A DNA stretch of 64,000 nt from [Phialemoniopsis] sp. UDSM-2020 (taxonomy: Eukaryota > Ascomycota > Sordariomycetes > Thyridiales > Thyridiaceae), in the NCBI GenBank assembly GCA_018873225.1, contig JAEILZ010000009.1, forward strand, positions 2,471,501 to 2,535,500, written 5' to 3'. The notes under the pieces are model-generated. The model made no database searches and had not been told where the DNA came from. It saw nothing but the letters and a program-made list of their open reading frames with translations. This document shows, piece after piece, positions 45,218 through 56,357 of this stretch. How positions within the stretch are numbered: the stretch's first letter is position 1; each line of letters opens with the position of its first letter. The translations under genes and the position numbers were made by a program.

Positions 45218-45627
45218 CTTGGGCCTGTGAGGTGGTGTGCTGTGTGGTTGTGGCGTGTTTTGAGGTTGGGCTCTCGTATTGCCGAGCTTGCAAAATCTGG
45301 TGCCGTGGGCTCAAAGCCTGGCGATGGTGCGGTGCGGGATCACAGATTTTGCACAGGTCCGGAATGTCTGTCGAAGACGGGATGCAAAGCCTCTTGCTCT
45401 CACTCAAGGACGTATGTACAAAACAGATTCAAGATGTAAAAGATGCACGTCGGAGAAAAGCTAAAATAACGTGTGTATTTTCGACCACCCGGCCGACTTC
45501 GGCTAGAGGGGAGTGCGTGTCTCATGTTCCCCACTGCACACTCTTTCTTCATCAACTGATGTGCTCCATTTTGTGTGGTTTTTTCCCACCCTCCGACGAG
45601 AAAACGCTAGGGTCCTTGGCAAGGAAG

Positions 45628-45636
45628 ATCAGATAA
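45628..45636 (+). promoter_or_regulatory. ATCAGATAA, SreA/Sre1-type site (ftr1 upstream)
   Basis: A perfect match to ATCWGATAA, the extended GATA motif bound by the iron-responsive GATA repressors SreA/Sre1, 411 bp upstream of the ftr1 start (45217). It pairs with the site at 45692-45700. Confidence 0.6.
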
Positions 45637-45691
45637 AAATTTCACAGTGAGGAAAAACCCGCTGTCTCGGGATATGGGCGCTAAGAAAATC

Positions 45692-45700
45692 TTATCAGAT
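45692..45700 (-). promoter_or_regulatory. ATCTGATAA on the minus strand, SreA/Sre1-type site (ftr1 upstream)
   Basis: TTATCAGAT on the plus strand is ATCTGATAA on the coding strand of ftr1: a second perfect ATCWGATAA match, 475 bp from the ATG and 64 bp from the first site. Confidence 0.6.
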
Positions 45701-46164
45701 CCTGCACTCTGCCGTTTTTTGACACTTGACACGCTTGGTCTGATGCTACACACCACCACTTCCAATAATTGGGTGCATGCGACCGTGTTACTTTTGTAGG
45801 AGCATTTGCATGCAGAGTAAACCATCAGCCCTCGACTCGGGGTCTCTTTCGCAGGGAAGCGCTTGAGCACTTTAGCCTTACGGCTCCTTCGGAATCAAAT
45901 AGAGGTTTGTAAATTCTATCGCGACTGAGTGTGCCTACTGTAGGTCTATGCTATGAATCAAAATTGCGTCTGCAAAAATGTAAATCGTGATGCGTCCGTG
46001 TAGCTTGCTATGGAGGAAAAGAATATGTTCGGTGAAGCCAAAAGTCCTTGCAAAGATGCGCTCATTCAATCATGATCTGTTCCTCCCCCTAATCCAACCA
46101 ACGTTTGGTCCTTGAGATTTTTTACGTTCCCCACCCGCCTTGCTTTTGCCCTCGGGCTTGTCCA

Positions 46165-48063
46165 TCACGAGCACTCCCGAATGACATCGACCTCCTGCTC
46201 AAAGGTCTGAATCTCCTCCTCCGATAGTCTAGGGTTTCTTAGAACCAACGCAAACGCAATCATCGGCACGCATAGGCACAATCCCGCGATGCACAGCAAC
46301 CGCTGCACGTCCTGGTACGAAGCGATGATGGCGGCGCGCACCTCGGTGCCGACGGGGAACCCGGGGACCACCTCGAACGGATTGTCGTAGATCGCCCGGG
46401 CCAGCGTCTCGTTGGGCTGGAAGGCGAGATTGTCGCGCAGGCGGCCGTAGAGCGTCTGCGTCCAGATCGCGCCCGACAGGCACGTGCCCAGCGCGCTGCC
46501 GATGTTGTAGAAAGACAAATACAGGCCCGTCAGCACGGCGACGTGCTCGTGGCTTGCCGACGCCTGGATCGACGCCTGCGTCGGGTAGGCGAAGAGCCCG
46601 CCCGCGAGACCGATGAGCACCTGGCCCGCGATCATCCCGCGCTGCGAGCCGGCGTCGGCGCCGCCCGTATAGCGCATCAGGACCAGGAAGGAGACCATGA
46701 AGAGGCACGTGCCGCCGACGATGATGTTCTTGAGCCGGCGCGTCCGGTAGATGACCATCCCTACGATAACGCCGCTGGCGACGCCAAAGAACGAGAAGAA
46801 GGACAGGATGCGCGTCGCCGTTTCGATGGGGAAGTCGAACGCGACGACGAGCACGGTGTAGAGGTAGTTGCCCTGGACGTACCAGGCAAAGTTGAGCAGG
46901 CTGCGCACGGCGAGGGCGCCCCAGACCCCGCGGTCCTTGAGCAGGTGGAAGGGCACGAGCGGGTAGCGCGCGCCGCGGCGCTCCCAGGCGACGAAGGCGG
47001 GGACGCAGGCGAGGCCGACGGCGAGGGGCGCGACGATCGAGGGGCTGCGCCAGTGGTTGACGTCGACGCCGCCGGCGATGGTGAGGGGCGCGAGAACGAG
47101 CGCAAAGGCCGCGACCACGATGACGAGGCCGACGATGTCGAGCTGGTGGAAGAGCTGCTTGCTCAGCTTGCGGAGGCCAAAGATCTCGAGGGGGCTGCGG
47201 TGCTGGTCCAGCACGCCCGACCTGCGGGCCCGCTCGCCGATGGAGTAGAGCGTTACCAGGAGCGGCAGCGAAGAGACGGAATAGATGATGCACCACATGC
47301 CGATGCCCCAGCGCCAGTTCATGTAGCGCAGGACGGCGGCGGTGATGTTGCCGCTGATCCAGGTGTTGATCAGGAAGGGCACGGCGGGGATGTAGCTGAA
47401 GAAGACGCGCGCGCGCATGCTCGAGATGTCGGCGATGAGCACCTCGACGAGCAGGACGACGCACGTGTACCCGACCTGGTACAGCATGGCGCCGACGCAA
47501 AAGGCCTCGACCGAGGTGGCCGAGGCCTCGATGGCGGTGCCGACGACGTACAAAACCGTCGAGACGACCATGACCTCGAGGCGGCCGAACACGTCGGCGA
47601 CCTTGGCGGCGGTGGGCTGAGAAGCGGCGGCGATGACGCCGCGCAGGACGTTGATGGTGGCCTGGTACGAGTGCAGCGAGTAGCTCGAGGTGGCGTAGGG
47701 CTGGTAGGCGGAGCGGACCTGGGAGTCGAGCCCGTAGGCGTAGCCGACGAGGAAGATGCCGAAGAAGACGGCGATGCGCTCGCGCTGGGTCAGCTGGGCC
47801 GAGATGGCCTCGATGCGGGCCACGCCGGGCGACTTGTCGCCGAGCAGGCCGGCGCCGGCGTAGGGGCTCTTGGGCCCGCTGCCGTTGTTGCCGTCGTCCC
47901 CAGTCTCGGCGTCGTCATGATCGTCGTAATCGGAGGGTTGGCGACGGAGCAGAGGGTTGCGCTCGTCGTTGTCGTCCGTCGCTACGGTGGCGTGATGGGG
48001 ACCAGCCCAGATGTTGTGTGGCGCGTCGCTCACGAGGGGCGAATCCTCGCCTGAGGAGCCCAT
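46165..48063 (-). CDS. Siderophore-iron transporter of the MFS (SIT family), 632 aa
   Basis: A single exon. The N-terminus is long, acidic and rich in Asp/Gly (to about residue 95). Then 14 hydrophobic segments follow, as in SIT (MirA/Mir1-type) transporters rather than 12-helix MFS. Typical stretches are FFGIFLVGYAYGLDSQVRSAYQPYA at the first helix, LRGVIAAASQPTAAKVADVFGRLE, LLVEVLIADISSMRARVFFSYIP, NTWISGNI and MNWRWGIGMWCI (the WRWG block), and the late SFYNIGSALGTCLSGAIW. These proteins take up ferri-siderophores. The neighbouring ftr1 gene (on the same strand, downstream) fits an iron-uptake locus. A perfect ATCWGATAA site lies about 700 bp upstream. The siderophore taken up is not predictable from sequence. 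Confidence 0.95.
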   Translation of the reverse strand: MGSSGEDSPLVSDAPHNIWAGPHHATVATDDNDERNPLLRRQPSDYDDHDDAETGDDGNNGSGPKSPYAGAGLLGDKSPGVARIEAISAQLTQRERIAVFFGIFLVGYAYGLDSQVRSAYQPYATSSYSLHSYQATINVLRGVIAAASQPTAAKVADVFGRLEVMVVSTVLYVVGTAIEASATSVEAFCVGAMLYQVGYTCVVLLVEVLIADISSMRARVFFSYIPAVPFLINTWISGNITAAVLRYMNWRWGIGMWCIIYSVSSLPLLVTLYSIGERARRSGVLDQHRSPLEIFGLRKLSKQLFHQLDIVGLVIVVAAFALVLAPLTIAGGVDVNHWRSPSIVAPLAVGLACVPAFVAWERRGARYPLVPFHLLKDRGVWGALAVRSLLNFAWYVQGNYLYTVLVVAFDFPIETATRILSFFSFFGVASGVIVGMVIYRTRRLKNIIVGGTCLFMVSFLVLMRYTGGADAGSQRGMIAGQVLIGLAGGLFAYPTQASIQASASHEHVAVLTGLYLSFYNIGSALGTCLSGAIWTQTLYGRLRDNLAFQPNETLARAIYDNPFEVVPGFPVGTEVRAAIIASYQDVQRLLCIAGLCLCVPMIAFALVLRNPRLSEEEIQTFEQEVDVIRECS

Positions 48064-50247
48064 GGTTTAGGTTAACATGGGAGTAAGGAAGGAAGTCGGT
48101 TGGATATAAGAGATGTTCTCGCTTGTGTGTGGTGAAGAGAAGGATTGCCTGTCCTGTCTCTCAGGGTTGCAATGTTTGATCTGGCTTGCTTATGTGAGGA
48201 GGATGTGCTATCGAGTTGGAAAATGAAGTAAGAAAGAGCAAACGAAAAGCCTCTGTCATTTGACAGGCAAGCAGGAAACACATGGCTTGTTTGGGCTGGC
48301 TGACTGACCCAGACAAACCCTGCATCAGCTGGGCAAAAAGAGGCAGGGCAAACTAAACAACAGGCAGGATAGGGCGGCACAAGCAAAGCACACAAGGGGG
48401 TGGCTGCTGACTGCCTAGTAGAGACTGGCACCTGAATGACAGCGCAGCAACACAGCATTCGCGTCAGGACAGGATCAGGACAGAGACGAAGAAGAGGGAG
48501 GGTGGGGGCTAGTGCGGGAGCCTAAGACAGGCAGATGAGCATCACTGGTAGGCATTGATCTGATCACTCAATCTTTAGTCGTGGGCGTGGGTGTGGGAGA
48601 TGCGGATGGGATCGGTCATGGGTGGTGGTGGAGTGTTGGTGTCGGATGATGCGACCAGCCGAGAATTAGGGGACTCATAACCCATGACTGCACCCTTGGA
48701 TCTGCGCTTCGATCTAAACTGTATTCTGGCTGTTCCTCCAGCATGCCAATACCCGTGGATCTGATAAGATAATGTAATGCCACGGGATCTTGGGGATCTA
48801 ACCGCCATCACCGCCATTCAATCCCCCCCATCACCCATCTCAACCTCCACTTGAGCACTAAAGAAACCCACTAGGAACGCCCTAACCAGGTTACGATCCA
48901 GGCTATTTCTTGCAGGCCATTCCCTGAACGGAGATCAACCCCGCTGACAAAGACCTACCCGATGTCGCTGCCCAGACTGCTAAGGCGCTATTTTCCCAGG
49001 ATGACGCTTGGCTTTTCAATCGGATCCGGTCGCGGTTCAAATAATTATTGAGTCGAGTAAATGAAATACATGCCGATGTCATCACTTACTCAGGTTATTG
49101 AAAAGGGATGCGGACAGGAGCACAGCGATCCAGGAGGGCACATCACTACTGGGCACTCCGAAGAGTCACCGGCGGACAAAAATGCAGATCGAATGATGGA
49201 TCTTTTATTCCTGGGCGGTGACCGAGGCGGTCGCAACATGAGCCCCGATGTAACCCGACCCTCGCTCATTCCCCTCACGGCAGGCATGCATGCTCTACCC
49301 ACAGCAGCCATCCGTGTCTCATTTGCTTCTACCTGGCGTTCAAACGGCCGTCAATGTCTGACTGTGATATTTCTCAGCCCTGTTCTTCATACAAAGACTG
49401 CAGACTTAGGTAAATTCCGACCCCCCACCTGTCAGGTTTCGACTAATGGCAAGAGGATTATCCCACTACCCAACGCCATACAGGCCAATACCTCGCAGTG
49501 ACGTCTTATCTTCCCTGAACATCTGTAGGTAGGAGATACAAATGCCTCTAGGCCCTTCCTTTATGTTCTATCCTTTGCAGACTCCTGACTGGTGGAGGCT
49601 TATTCGCATGTGTCGCTTTCCTCACAGGTGCGGCTTCCTCCTCGACTTTCGACCGGACGCCAGGTATGCGGGCGCTTTTGCGAGTACGAGTCCTGTACAA
49701 GTAGTGATTCCGGGCACCAAAGTGCAATGGATGGACAGTTGCTTCCCATACATCGATCGGTAAGCTGTCTCACATCATCAGTGTTTCATCGTGACGAGAC
49801 CCCCGCGTCAGCCATGAATGGCACGTAGCACTCTGACGCATGAGCTTCTAGGATATTTGGAAAACCTGTTTGATACTGATCTCGTGTGATTCCATTTTGG
49901 TGACAAAATTGGATAAACATACAGATCCTGTCGACCGAGAGGGAATCGCACGAGATCAATGTTTCATAGTCTTTCAAAATATCGAAAGGTCGTGCGACAG
50001 AGCACTACGTGTGGTTCACTGGCTTCGGAGATAAAATGGGCATCGAGCATGTTGTACTTTTGCCTGGTGAATATGTGTTGGCAGCACATAGCTGCTAGTC
50101 TTCGGAGGCGAGTCCGCGCGCAATTTCTGCGCAGCAGGAAACACCGCCATCGGTGATGCGTTGGAATCCAGCTTTAGGCGATGAGAAGCCCGAAACTGAG
50201 CCCAATAGCTCGATAATTGTTAAGCTCGTGCACTTCGCACATGGTGA
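48064..50247. other. Intergenic, 2.2 kb, promoter of the siderophore transporter gene and nothing else seen
   Basis: No supported gene. The first half is the upstream region of the siderophore transporter, with a GATA site (listed). The frames at 49061-49501 and 49542-49828 are short and without support. Confidence 0.45.
48759..48767 (+). promoter_or_regulatory. ATCTGATAA, SreA/Sre1-type site (siderophore transporter upstream)
   Basis: A perfect match to ATCWGATAA, 696 bp upstream of the transporter ATG (48063). A second GATAA overlaps directly after it (48764-48772 reads ATAAGATAA). Confidence 0.55.
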
Positions 50248-51729
50248 TCAGGGCAGCACGTTGCCAACAAAGGACCAAGAAGTCGGATCCGGCCGCGTAA
50301 AGCTAAACTCGGCGATGTTGCCCTCGACGATCCCAAAGGCCCGCATGTTGAGACCCAGCGACAGCGCCGAGAACTTCTTGTCCGTCAACTTGTCGAGATG
50401 CAGGTCGCGCTTCGTCCCAGAGACGTACGTCGTGATCGCGCCGTCCTGACCAAGCACGCCCACGAGCGTTTCCGTGAAACCGAACTTGCCGTACGAGGTA
50501 GCCGCGACTTGCGGCGACGGGTCCGTCGGGACATTATTGACGATGATATCTGGTCATACAGGTCAGTTTTCATCGCGGGATAAAGAGCTAGGGTTGTGTT
50601 GCACACCTTGTGTCCAATTCTTCGCCTGGCCCTGCGTCTGCAAAAGCCTCGTCGAGTCCTGGACGTTGTCAAACAACGCCGCCACGCCCGTAGACCCAGT
50701 TCCGTCCGTCACCGGCACGACAGCGACGTCCGTTCCGCCAACGGGCTGGCCGGGTAGCGTGATCTCGAAGCCCCGGTGCCAGCTATACCCCGTCCGGTTG
50801 AGCAGGCGCACCGGGTGCTCGTAGCTCGACTTGCGCTTATCGTCGTTGTCCTGGTATAGCACGTACATGGTCGTATTATCAATCGTGCACTCATTGACCT
50901 CAAGCTGACAGGGCTCGTGGTACGCCGCCAGCCCGGACCCGTTGAGCGTCGGCACGGCCCACGTCGGCGTCCCGAGCGTCCACCCCGAGACCCCGGTCGG
51001 GTCGTGCGTGTACAGCTCGTAGAGGTACAGCTGCGAGGACTGGTAGTAGATGTTGAGCTCCAAGTGGCCATCAGGCAAGGACAAAGACGCGGCGGCCAGC
51101 GCGGTGCCGGGCAGGATGTCGATGGCGATGGCCGGGTTGGCCGCGACGTCGGCGCCGACGCGCGTGACGTTTACCGGTTGCGCGGACCACGTCCGGTTCT
51201 GCGAGTCCCAGAGCGAAAGCATGATGGCCTTGGTGGGCGCCTGGTAGAAGACGGCTTGGTGGTCGTAGCCGGCCGGGTCGGTCCAGTTGGTCGCTGAGAC
51301 CCTGGAGAGCGGGTGTAAGCTGGATTCCGGGGCGGGGGCTTGTGAGCGTCGTCGCTTGGCGGCGAGGCCCAGGCCGAGGCCTAGCCCGATCCCAAGGGCG
51401 AAGAGAATGACGCATAGAGCGGCTAGTAGCAAGGACGTCCGCTTGGACTGGTTGCAATAGCGGGATTTCCGTGCTTTTGGGCCGGGGACGACCTCTTTCT
51501 CAACGGCCGGGTTCGGATCTGCGTTTGCGGCACAGGTTTCTGGTAGCGGCGAGGGAGCGACCTCCTTCTCCGGAAGCGGCACAACCTCCTTCTCGGTAGA
51601 GAACCCATTGTTCTTCTCCTCGTAAAAGCCCATCGAGCTTCCCATCGTCGACTCGGGCGAGGTGTCTGGGGTAATTGACGGCGGAGCGGCCTGAATTTGA
51701 TCCGCCTCTTCGTGCCGTTCCTGAGACAT
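50248..51729 (-). CDS. Type II membrane protein with fungal lectin-like (fucose-lectin superfamily) ectodomain, 474 aa
   Basis: Two exons, 50607-51729 and 50248-50549, with phase-matched junctions, give 474 residues. The start is MSQERHEEAD at 51729. Residues 1-98 form a charged, Pro/Glu/Val-rich cytosolic region with repeated KEVVP/KEVAP motifs. Residues about 99-124 are a single, very Gly/Leu-rich membrane helix (LLLAALCVILFALGIGLGLGL) followed by KRRR. The remaining 345 residues are extracellular or luminal. They carry N-glycosylation sites and the repeated WxxxxxW-blade pattern of the fucose-specific lectin beta-propeller superfamily (WDSQNRTWS; LELNIYYQSSQLYLYELY; GWTLGTPTWAVP; YSWHRGFEITLP). 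I assign the fold by pattern only; whether it binds fucose is unknown. Such proteins occur mostly in Pezizomycotina. Confidence 0.7.
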
Positions 51730-52595
51730 GCCGGTAGCCTGTGTATCCACGGCACGGGCTGGTGGCTCTACTCGGTCATAAGTAGTCGACTCTTGCCTAG
51801 GAGCAGAGGATCAGAGATGAAATCAACGCATTGCTTCTGCCTCTTCCCTCAAGCATTCACGACAAGCGGTCAAGCGGTCTACCGAGAGGGGAAAATCGAG
51901 CACGCGAACAGGCCATTCCGGAAGGTTTTTAGTGCAGAAAACACGGGGAACTGCCAAAGCCCGGGCGGGGCGGCCCCCGACCCAGTGAGAATTTAGTGCT
52001 GCCCTACCTGCCAATGCCAAATGCTTAGCCTGCCATGCCCCCCCTGCAACTCTCTCCCAAAAAACCTTGGAACGAATTACAGTTGACCAATCCCGTCCCT
52101 GATCCCCCCAAAAGCCCCCTGGCTGACAATATTCGGCCGGGTTGTCGATCCTACAACATGCGGCTTACAACGGGCGGGCCAAGAGAGGGGGCTCGGATGT
52201 TTATCTTGCAACGGCACCAAGAAGTTTATTTTGATTGATTGGACGAAATACTAGAATTGATGTGCTGGCGAAGCTCCTGCAGATCAGGGATACGAACGCC
52301 GGGGGTGGCCATGAGGGCACCAGTAAAAGAACCACAGCGGCCGCTGGCAGGGCTGAAGCGGGGCCCTTTTTTTTCTCTCTTTTCTCTTGCGGGAAAAAAA
52401 CTCCAGTTTGAAGACTGAGGGGTCGGAGCTCACCGCCGACATGTTTAAAGTACTTGAACGGCACTTGCAACTTTCGGTGAAGCCGCTGCGGATCTGAGGG
52501 TGGCGGGCCATTGAAGCCACCCCATAAACCCTTGAGGGAACTCGAGAGAGAAACACTGACAATTCAATTCTAGCATTTTTATGTCTGACACCTAT
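51730..52595. other. Intergenic, promoter of the lectin-like gene
   Basis: No gene seen. The first about 250 bp are the promoter side of the lectin-like gene. Confidence 0.5.
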
Positions 52596-52921
52596 CTACA
52601 TGTTGCATTGGGTAGCCCGCTCTGCGATGTTCGCTCCCGGCTTGTACATGGAGGCAAGCTTTGTGCCTGGCTGGCCCAGAGGGTGAGCCGGCACATCGCC
52701 AATCTCGGCCATCTTGTTCTCCAGCAATCGCAACATCTTTTCGCGGATCTCGGCATAAGACTCGTCATCCACATATTGAAGAGTTCCATCGGGTCCTTGT
52801 TGCAGTCGTACAACTCCCACTCTTGTCCTTGCCCACCGGGGTTGATAACAGTGATGTCGTAGTTTTCGTTGCACCAGGAATCAATATTGCACCGCTTGAA
52901 CCGTACTCGATAATGTGCCTA
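52596..52921 (-). pseudogene. Remnant of a sulfatase gene, C-terminal end
   Basis: The minus strand reads as a sulfatase C-terminus: CNENYDITVINPG, then QEWELYDCNKDPMELFN, and in a second frame VDDESYAEIREKMLRLLEN and EIGDVP. The W-E-L-Y-D-x-x-x-D-P block followed by the leucine-rich helix is characteristic. The two parts are in different frames with a one-base shift near 52770, and stops lie in the frame before about 52920. No N-terminal catalytic region (C/S-x-P-S-R) is near. It is a truncated, frameshifted relic. Confidence 0.6.
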
Positions 52922-53592
52922 GAAGGCGCAGTACTGCTACCATTCGCACACAACCCAGCCAGCATGCAGAATAGCTACTTCGTCCTTACCAAGTGGGAGA
53001 TTGCCACAGACTGTCCACCCTCCATCGCCGTCGTTCTTGTCGGCATGGGCCCTGCAACTGTATGACTTACTGCCACACCACAAGGCACCGGCATTGCCCC
53101 TCCCATCGCTCTTGTACTGGCACTATCCTTCCTGAGTTTTGACATCACAGGTGCCGACCGGAAATCGCGAGTCTTGCATGTCTTCAATAGATGCAGGGGC
53201 TTCAGCCACAGGAGAAGGCTTGTTACTGCAAATAGTGTGTGCTGGTGGGCTCTTTGAGCAAGTGAATTTCCGCTGGTGAACACTGCCCAATTACCGACTT
53301 CGTGGAAGTAGAATGTGCTGCTTAACGAGTGGATTCTGGTAAACATCTTGCTCTCTAACCCTTCAAGTCAAGCTAACAATTCCATAGTGGTAAAGGGGCC
53401 AGGTACCCATGCTTAAAGAATGGACTTTGGGCGTTGAACCTATTATCGATGTCGATTCCCAACAACATTTGGAAACTGTGGCTCTAGCTGTCGGACAAAC
53501 ATAGCTTAGAAGCTCTTGGTATACAAAAGAAAGGCACTCGCTACTGCCTCCACTTGGTACCAATAAACCAGGCAGACCTTCGGGGATCCTAC
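52922..53592. other. Region with decayed minus-strand frames, including a Cys-rich fragment
   Basis: A minus-strand frame at about 52937-53240 encodes a Cys-, Ser- and Gly-rich polar sequence broken by a TAG at 53123-53125 (TGT spacing as in small secreted cysteine-rich proteins). No signal peptide was found. It may be the relic of such a protein. The rest is not coding. Confidence 0.25.
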
Positions 53593-55801
53593 TCAAACGA
53601 GGATGATGGTTTCATGTTCTCGTGCTTCCAACACCTGCTTGATATCCGTCTTCAATTCGTGCTCGAAGAGGTGCAAAGTACCGATGCGGCGATATTTAGG
53701 CATTCCATCCTCTCGAACAGGTGTATCTTCGGCGGGTTCAATGAGGAGAAAATGCCAAGCCGTTCCTTGGCCTTGTGGATGACCCTGGGGATAATAGGAT
53801 CCGAATATTGCACGTCCCATTAGCAGTGCCATCATTGTTGGCAAAGAGGAGCGTACAATTTGTTCCCATGTGCAGTCTGCTCCCTCGTGTTTTGCGTGAC
53901 ACGAGCAAGGATACGTCTCATCATAGAAGTCGAGGAAGATCCTACGATGCCGCCGTCCTATGCAAAGCCAAAGATCTTGTGGGAGATTGTGATAATGATC
54001 CAGGACGCCCAAAATCTCTTGTTTTGGTATTAATGCTCCCGAGATAATCAATTGGATTTTCATAACGTCCTCAGCATCGTGTATAATTGAGATCAGGGCC
54101 GAACAGGGTTCTTGGAGTGGAGCAACCTCCGTGAAAATGAGATTGATCGCTCTAGAATCTTGTTGATCCTCTTGCCCTGGAATCTTGGTCGACCAATCTG
54201 CTCCAAGCCAAGTCCAGGATGGGAACCTTCCTCTGTTTCTATTCTCCTCGTGTTCAATGCTCAAAGGGGGTTGGCAGTTCTTTGAGCCGCAATTCATACA
54301 CGCGGATAGATCGGTTGTAGTAGATGTGACAACATTAGTGGAACCCGAAACAGTACTCTGGAAGGTAGGACGTTTGGTAAGCAGGGGTATTGGGCTTGCC
54401 CATGAAACAATGTCGGCAAGGATTCTGTCGCCCCGCAAGCCGGCCACAATCTGGACCCCGAAGGCTCTCCCGAAGGCCTGCTCAATTCCAGAAATTGCAA
54501 ACCATTTGTCCTTTGGCTCTGTCAGCCAGCGCCTTGTGTACTCGTAGACAACGTTCGCCCATGTGAAATGGGCGTCTCGGGGGTCGAGCTCAGGCAGTCT
54601 GGTGTCGATCCTGGCTGGCAGAAAGCGGGACAGCTCGCGATGAGTTGCCGGCTCCCAACCAGTCATGGTGGACGAAAGGCCCTCTCGGCATTCTAAAATC
54701 ATTTTGCACCCGAATATGTAGAGCACGCGAGAGGACATCATTTTCTCCTGATATGTCCACCCTCGCAGGTGCCAGGCCGAGTTGGGATCTAGACCTCGAC
54801 TCATCGGAAGGCTTGCCAGGTATAGGTCCGCTCCAGATTTTGAACTCCACGGGCCCTGAAGTTTGCGACAGAAGGGCGGATTAGTATGTATTCTCATCCC
54901 AGAGTCTGCCGAGTCGGACTCGATTGGTACAATTGTGACACAGGCGTTTGTATAATACTGCATCATTCTCTGGGCCTCGGTAGCCCACTCGTTGTTGCAG
55001 TCTTGCACGATACAGAGCGCGTCTACCCACAGGTATTTGACCCCGAGACGGCGGGCAACGTGAATAGCCTCCCGGATGGTTGCAGGAAGGATATTGAGAG
55101 AGAACCCATCCGTTCTTGCTTCAATGTTGTTCTTTTTCGTCTTGGCTTTCTCCATTGCTGCTGAATCACCCCAACAGTAACTCAAAGCAGCATAGACATA
55201 CTCCTGGCCCTCGGTTCTTTCTAGTGTGATGTTCTTGCCGTTCATGACATTGACTAGCCTTAGAGGATTTGGTCTCGGCTCAGCCCCTGGGCATAGGCGA
55301 TGGTCGTGGATGCAGCCAGCGATTGCTCTGCGCATTACTTGAACATTGTTTACCGACAGCGGCATAAAGTCTGAATATTCATCAGCACTGAGTTCCATGT
55401 ATAAAGGCGCGAGGCAATGGTCTCTAACCGTCACTACAAAGCACGGACATTTCCGGATTATAACCACCAGGGCGAGGAAAAGGATGGATTTGCTGTATGC
55501 CCTGGATCTCTCCCAGTGGCTCGACACGCCCCAGCTGTTTATACCAATCGAAGCACAGCGTGATCTCACCTCCTATGCGAGCGATCAAACTCGCAGCAGG
55601 CATTGTATTAATGGTGCGTATGAGAAGCTCGCACCATGGACATCCAGAGGCGGCGCTCTGAGTAAGGTCATGTTCGCGATACGTCCATCTCCACTCGATG
55701 ACTTCCTCGTCGATGCATCTGTAGGCCTCTTTGAGCCCGCGAACGAACGTCTCGCAGACTCTGCAGCCGTTCTCTGCATTTGAAGCTGTAGTGGAATCCA
55801 T
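53593..55801 (-). pseudogene. HET-domain protein with an apparent one-base frameshift
   Basis: From the ATG at 55801 (MDSTTASNAENGC) one frame runs to a stop at 55424; the rest, from about 55440 down to 53593, is in the next frame. Both parts are clearly one protein: the first has a Cys-rich start (CRVCETFVRGLKEAY) and ASGCPWCELLIRTI, the second all three HET blocks, YVYAALSYCWGD, LGVKYLWVDALCIVQD and RGWTYQEKMMSSRVLYIF. The total would be about 730 residues. HET proteins trigger incompatibility cell death. A tidy intron that fixes the frame was not found: an alternative donor (GTCCGT near 55450) with a CAG acceptor would restore the frame but drops conserved residues. So a frameshift, a polymorphism or an assembly error is most likely. 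Confidence 0.75.
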
Positions 55802-56357
55802 GCTCGGATATAGAAGGGGAAGGTAGTGCGGGCTTTGAGACGCGAAGCGAGATCGCTCTCGCTGTAGATTTGCGTCGTGAGGTTGGAAGATGCACGTGCG
55901 ATTGGGCGCCAAGACCGTAAGCAAGTACCTGGGTGTTAATATCCAATCAAAACCACACAGCGTCCTCGGTGCATGAACCTGAATAAATGTGGCAGTGGTG
56001 GTAGTGTTGCCTAGAGCTGCCTAAAGCTGCCTATGCTAATACCTGTGAACTTTGAAGGATTCATGTCGCTCTGAACTGGTCTTTCTAGGGCACAGCAGTA
56101 ATATGGCAAAGCTTAGAAATGTAGTTCGGCCATCCACTGATTCTCTGAGTTTTATATCGTACATGCGGGCCCTTTCTGCCGTCTGAACTTTTCGACTCAC
56201 AGTCGAAGGCATGATGCAATAAGTGGAGTGCAAGCAATAAAAACGGGGTTGTGCAAGACGTCGCTTCTAACGATTTGAAAACCCCTTCGTTTCTCTACGC
56301 CTGCGATCACCAGCCTAGAAAACCTTGAACTCGACTACTTGAATAAAAAGCGTGTCA
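55802..56357. other. Divergent promoter of the HET and F-box genes
   Basis: A 556-bp space between divergent genes, with no gene seen. The last about 80 bp before 56358 are adenine/pyrimidine-rich. Confidence 0.5.

Larger units (their letters stand above)
45218..46164. promoter_or_regulatory. Promoter of the iron permease gene with two iron-GATA sites
   Basis: The space between two minus-strand genes contains the upstream region of ftr1. Two perfect ATCWGATAA sites are listed separately. No gene was found in it. Confidence 0.6.

Noticed and set aside
46543..48054. 503-codon plus-strand frame opposite the siderophore transporter
   Set aside because: It mirrors the transporter gene (Asp/Glu/Gly/Arg-rich antisense frame); the sense gene has full motifs.
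43921..48063. A full iron cluster with Fet3 or a siderophore synthetase
   Set aside because: Only ftr1 and the siderophore transporter are present; no multicopper oxidase or NRPS was found in the window.
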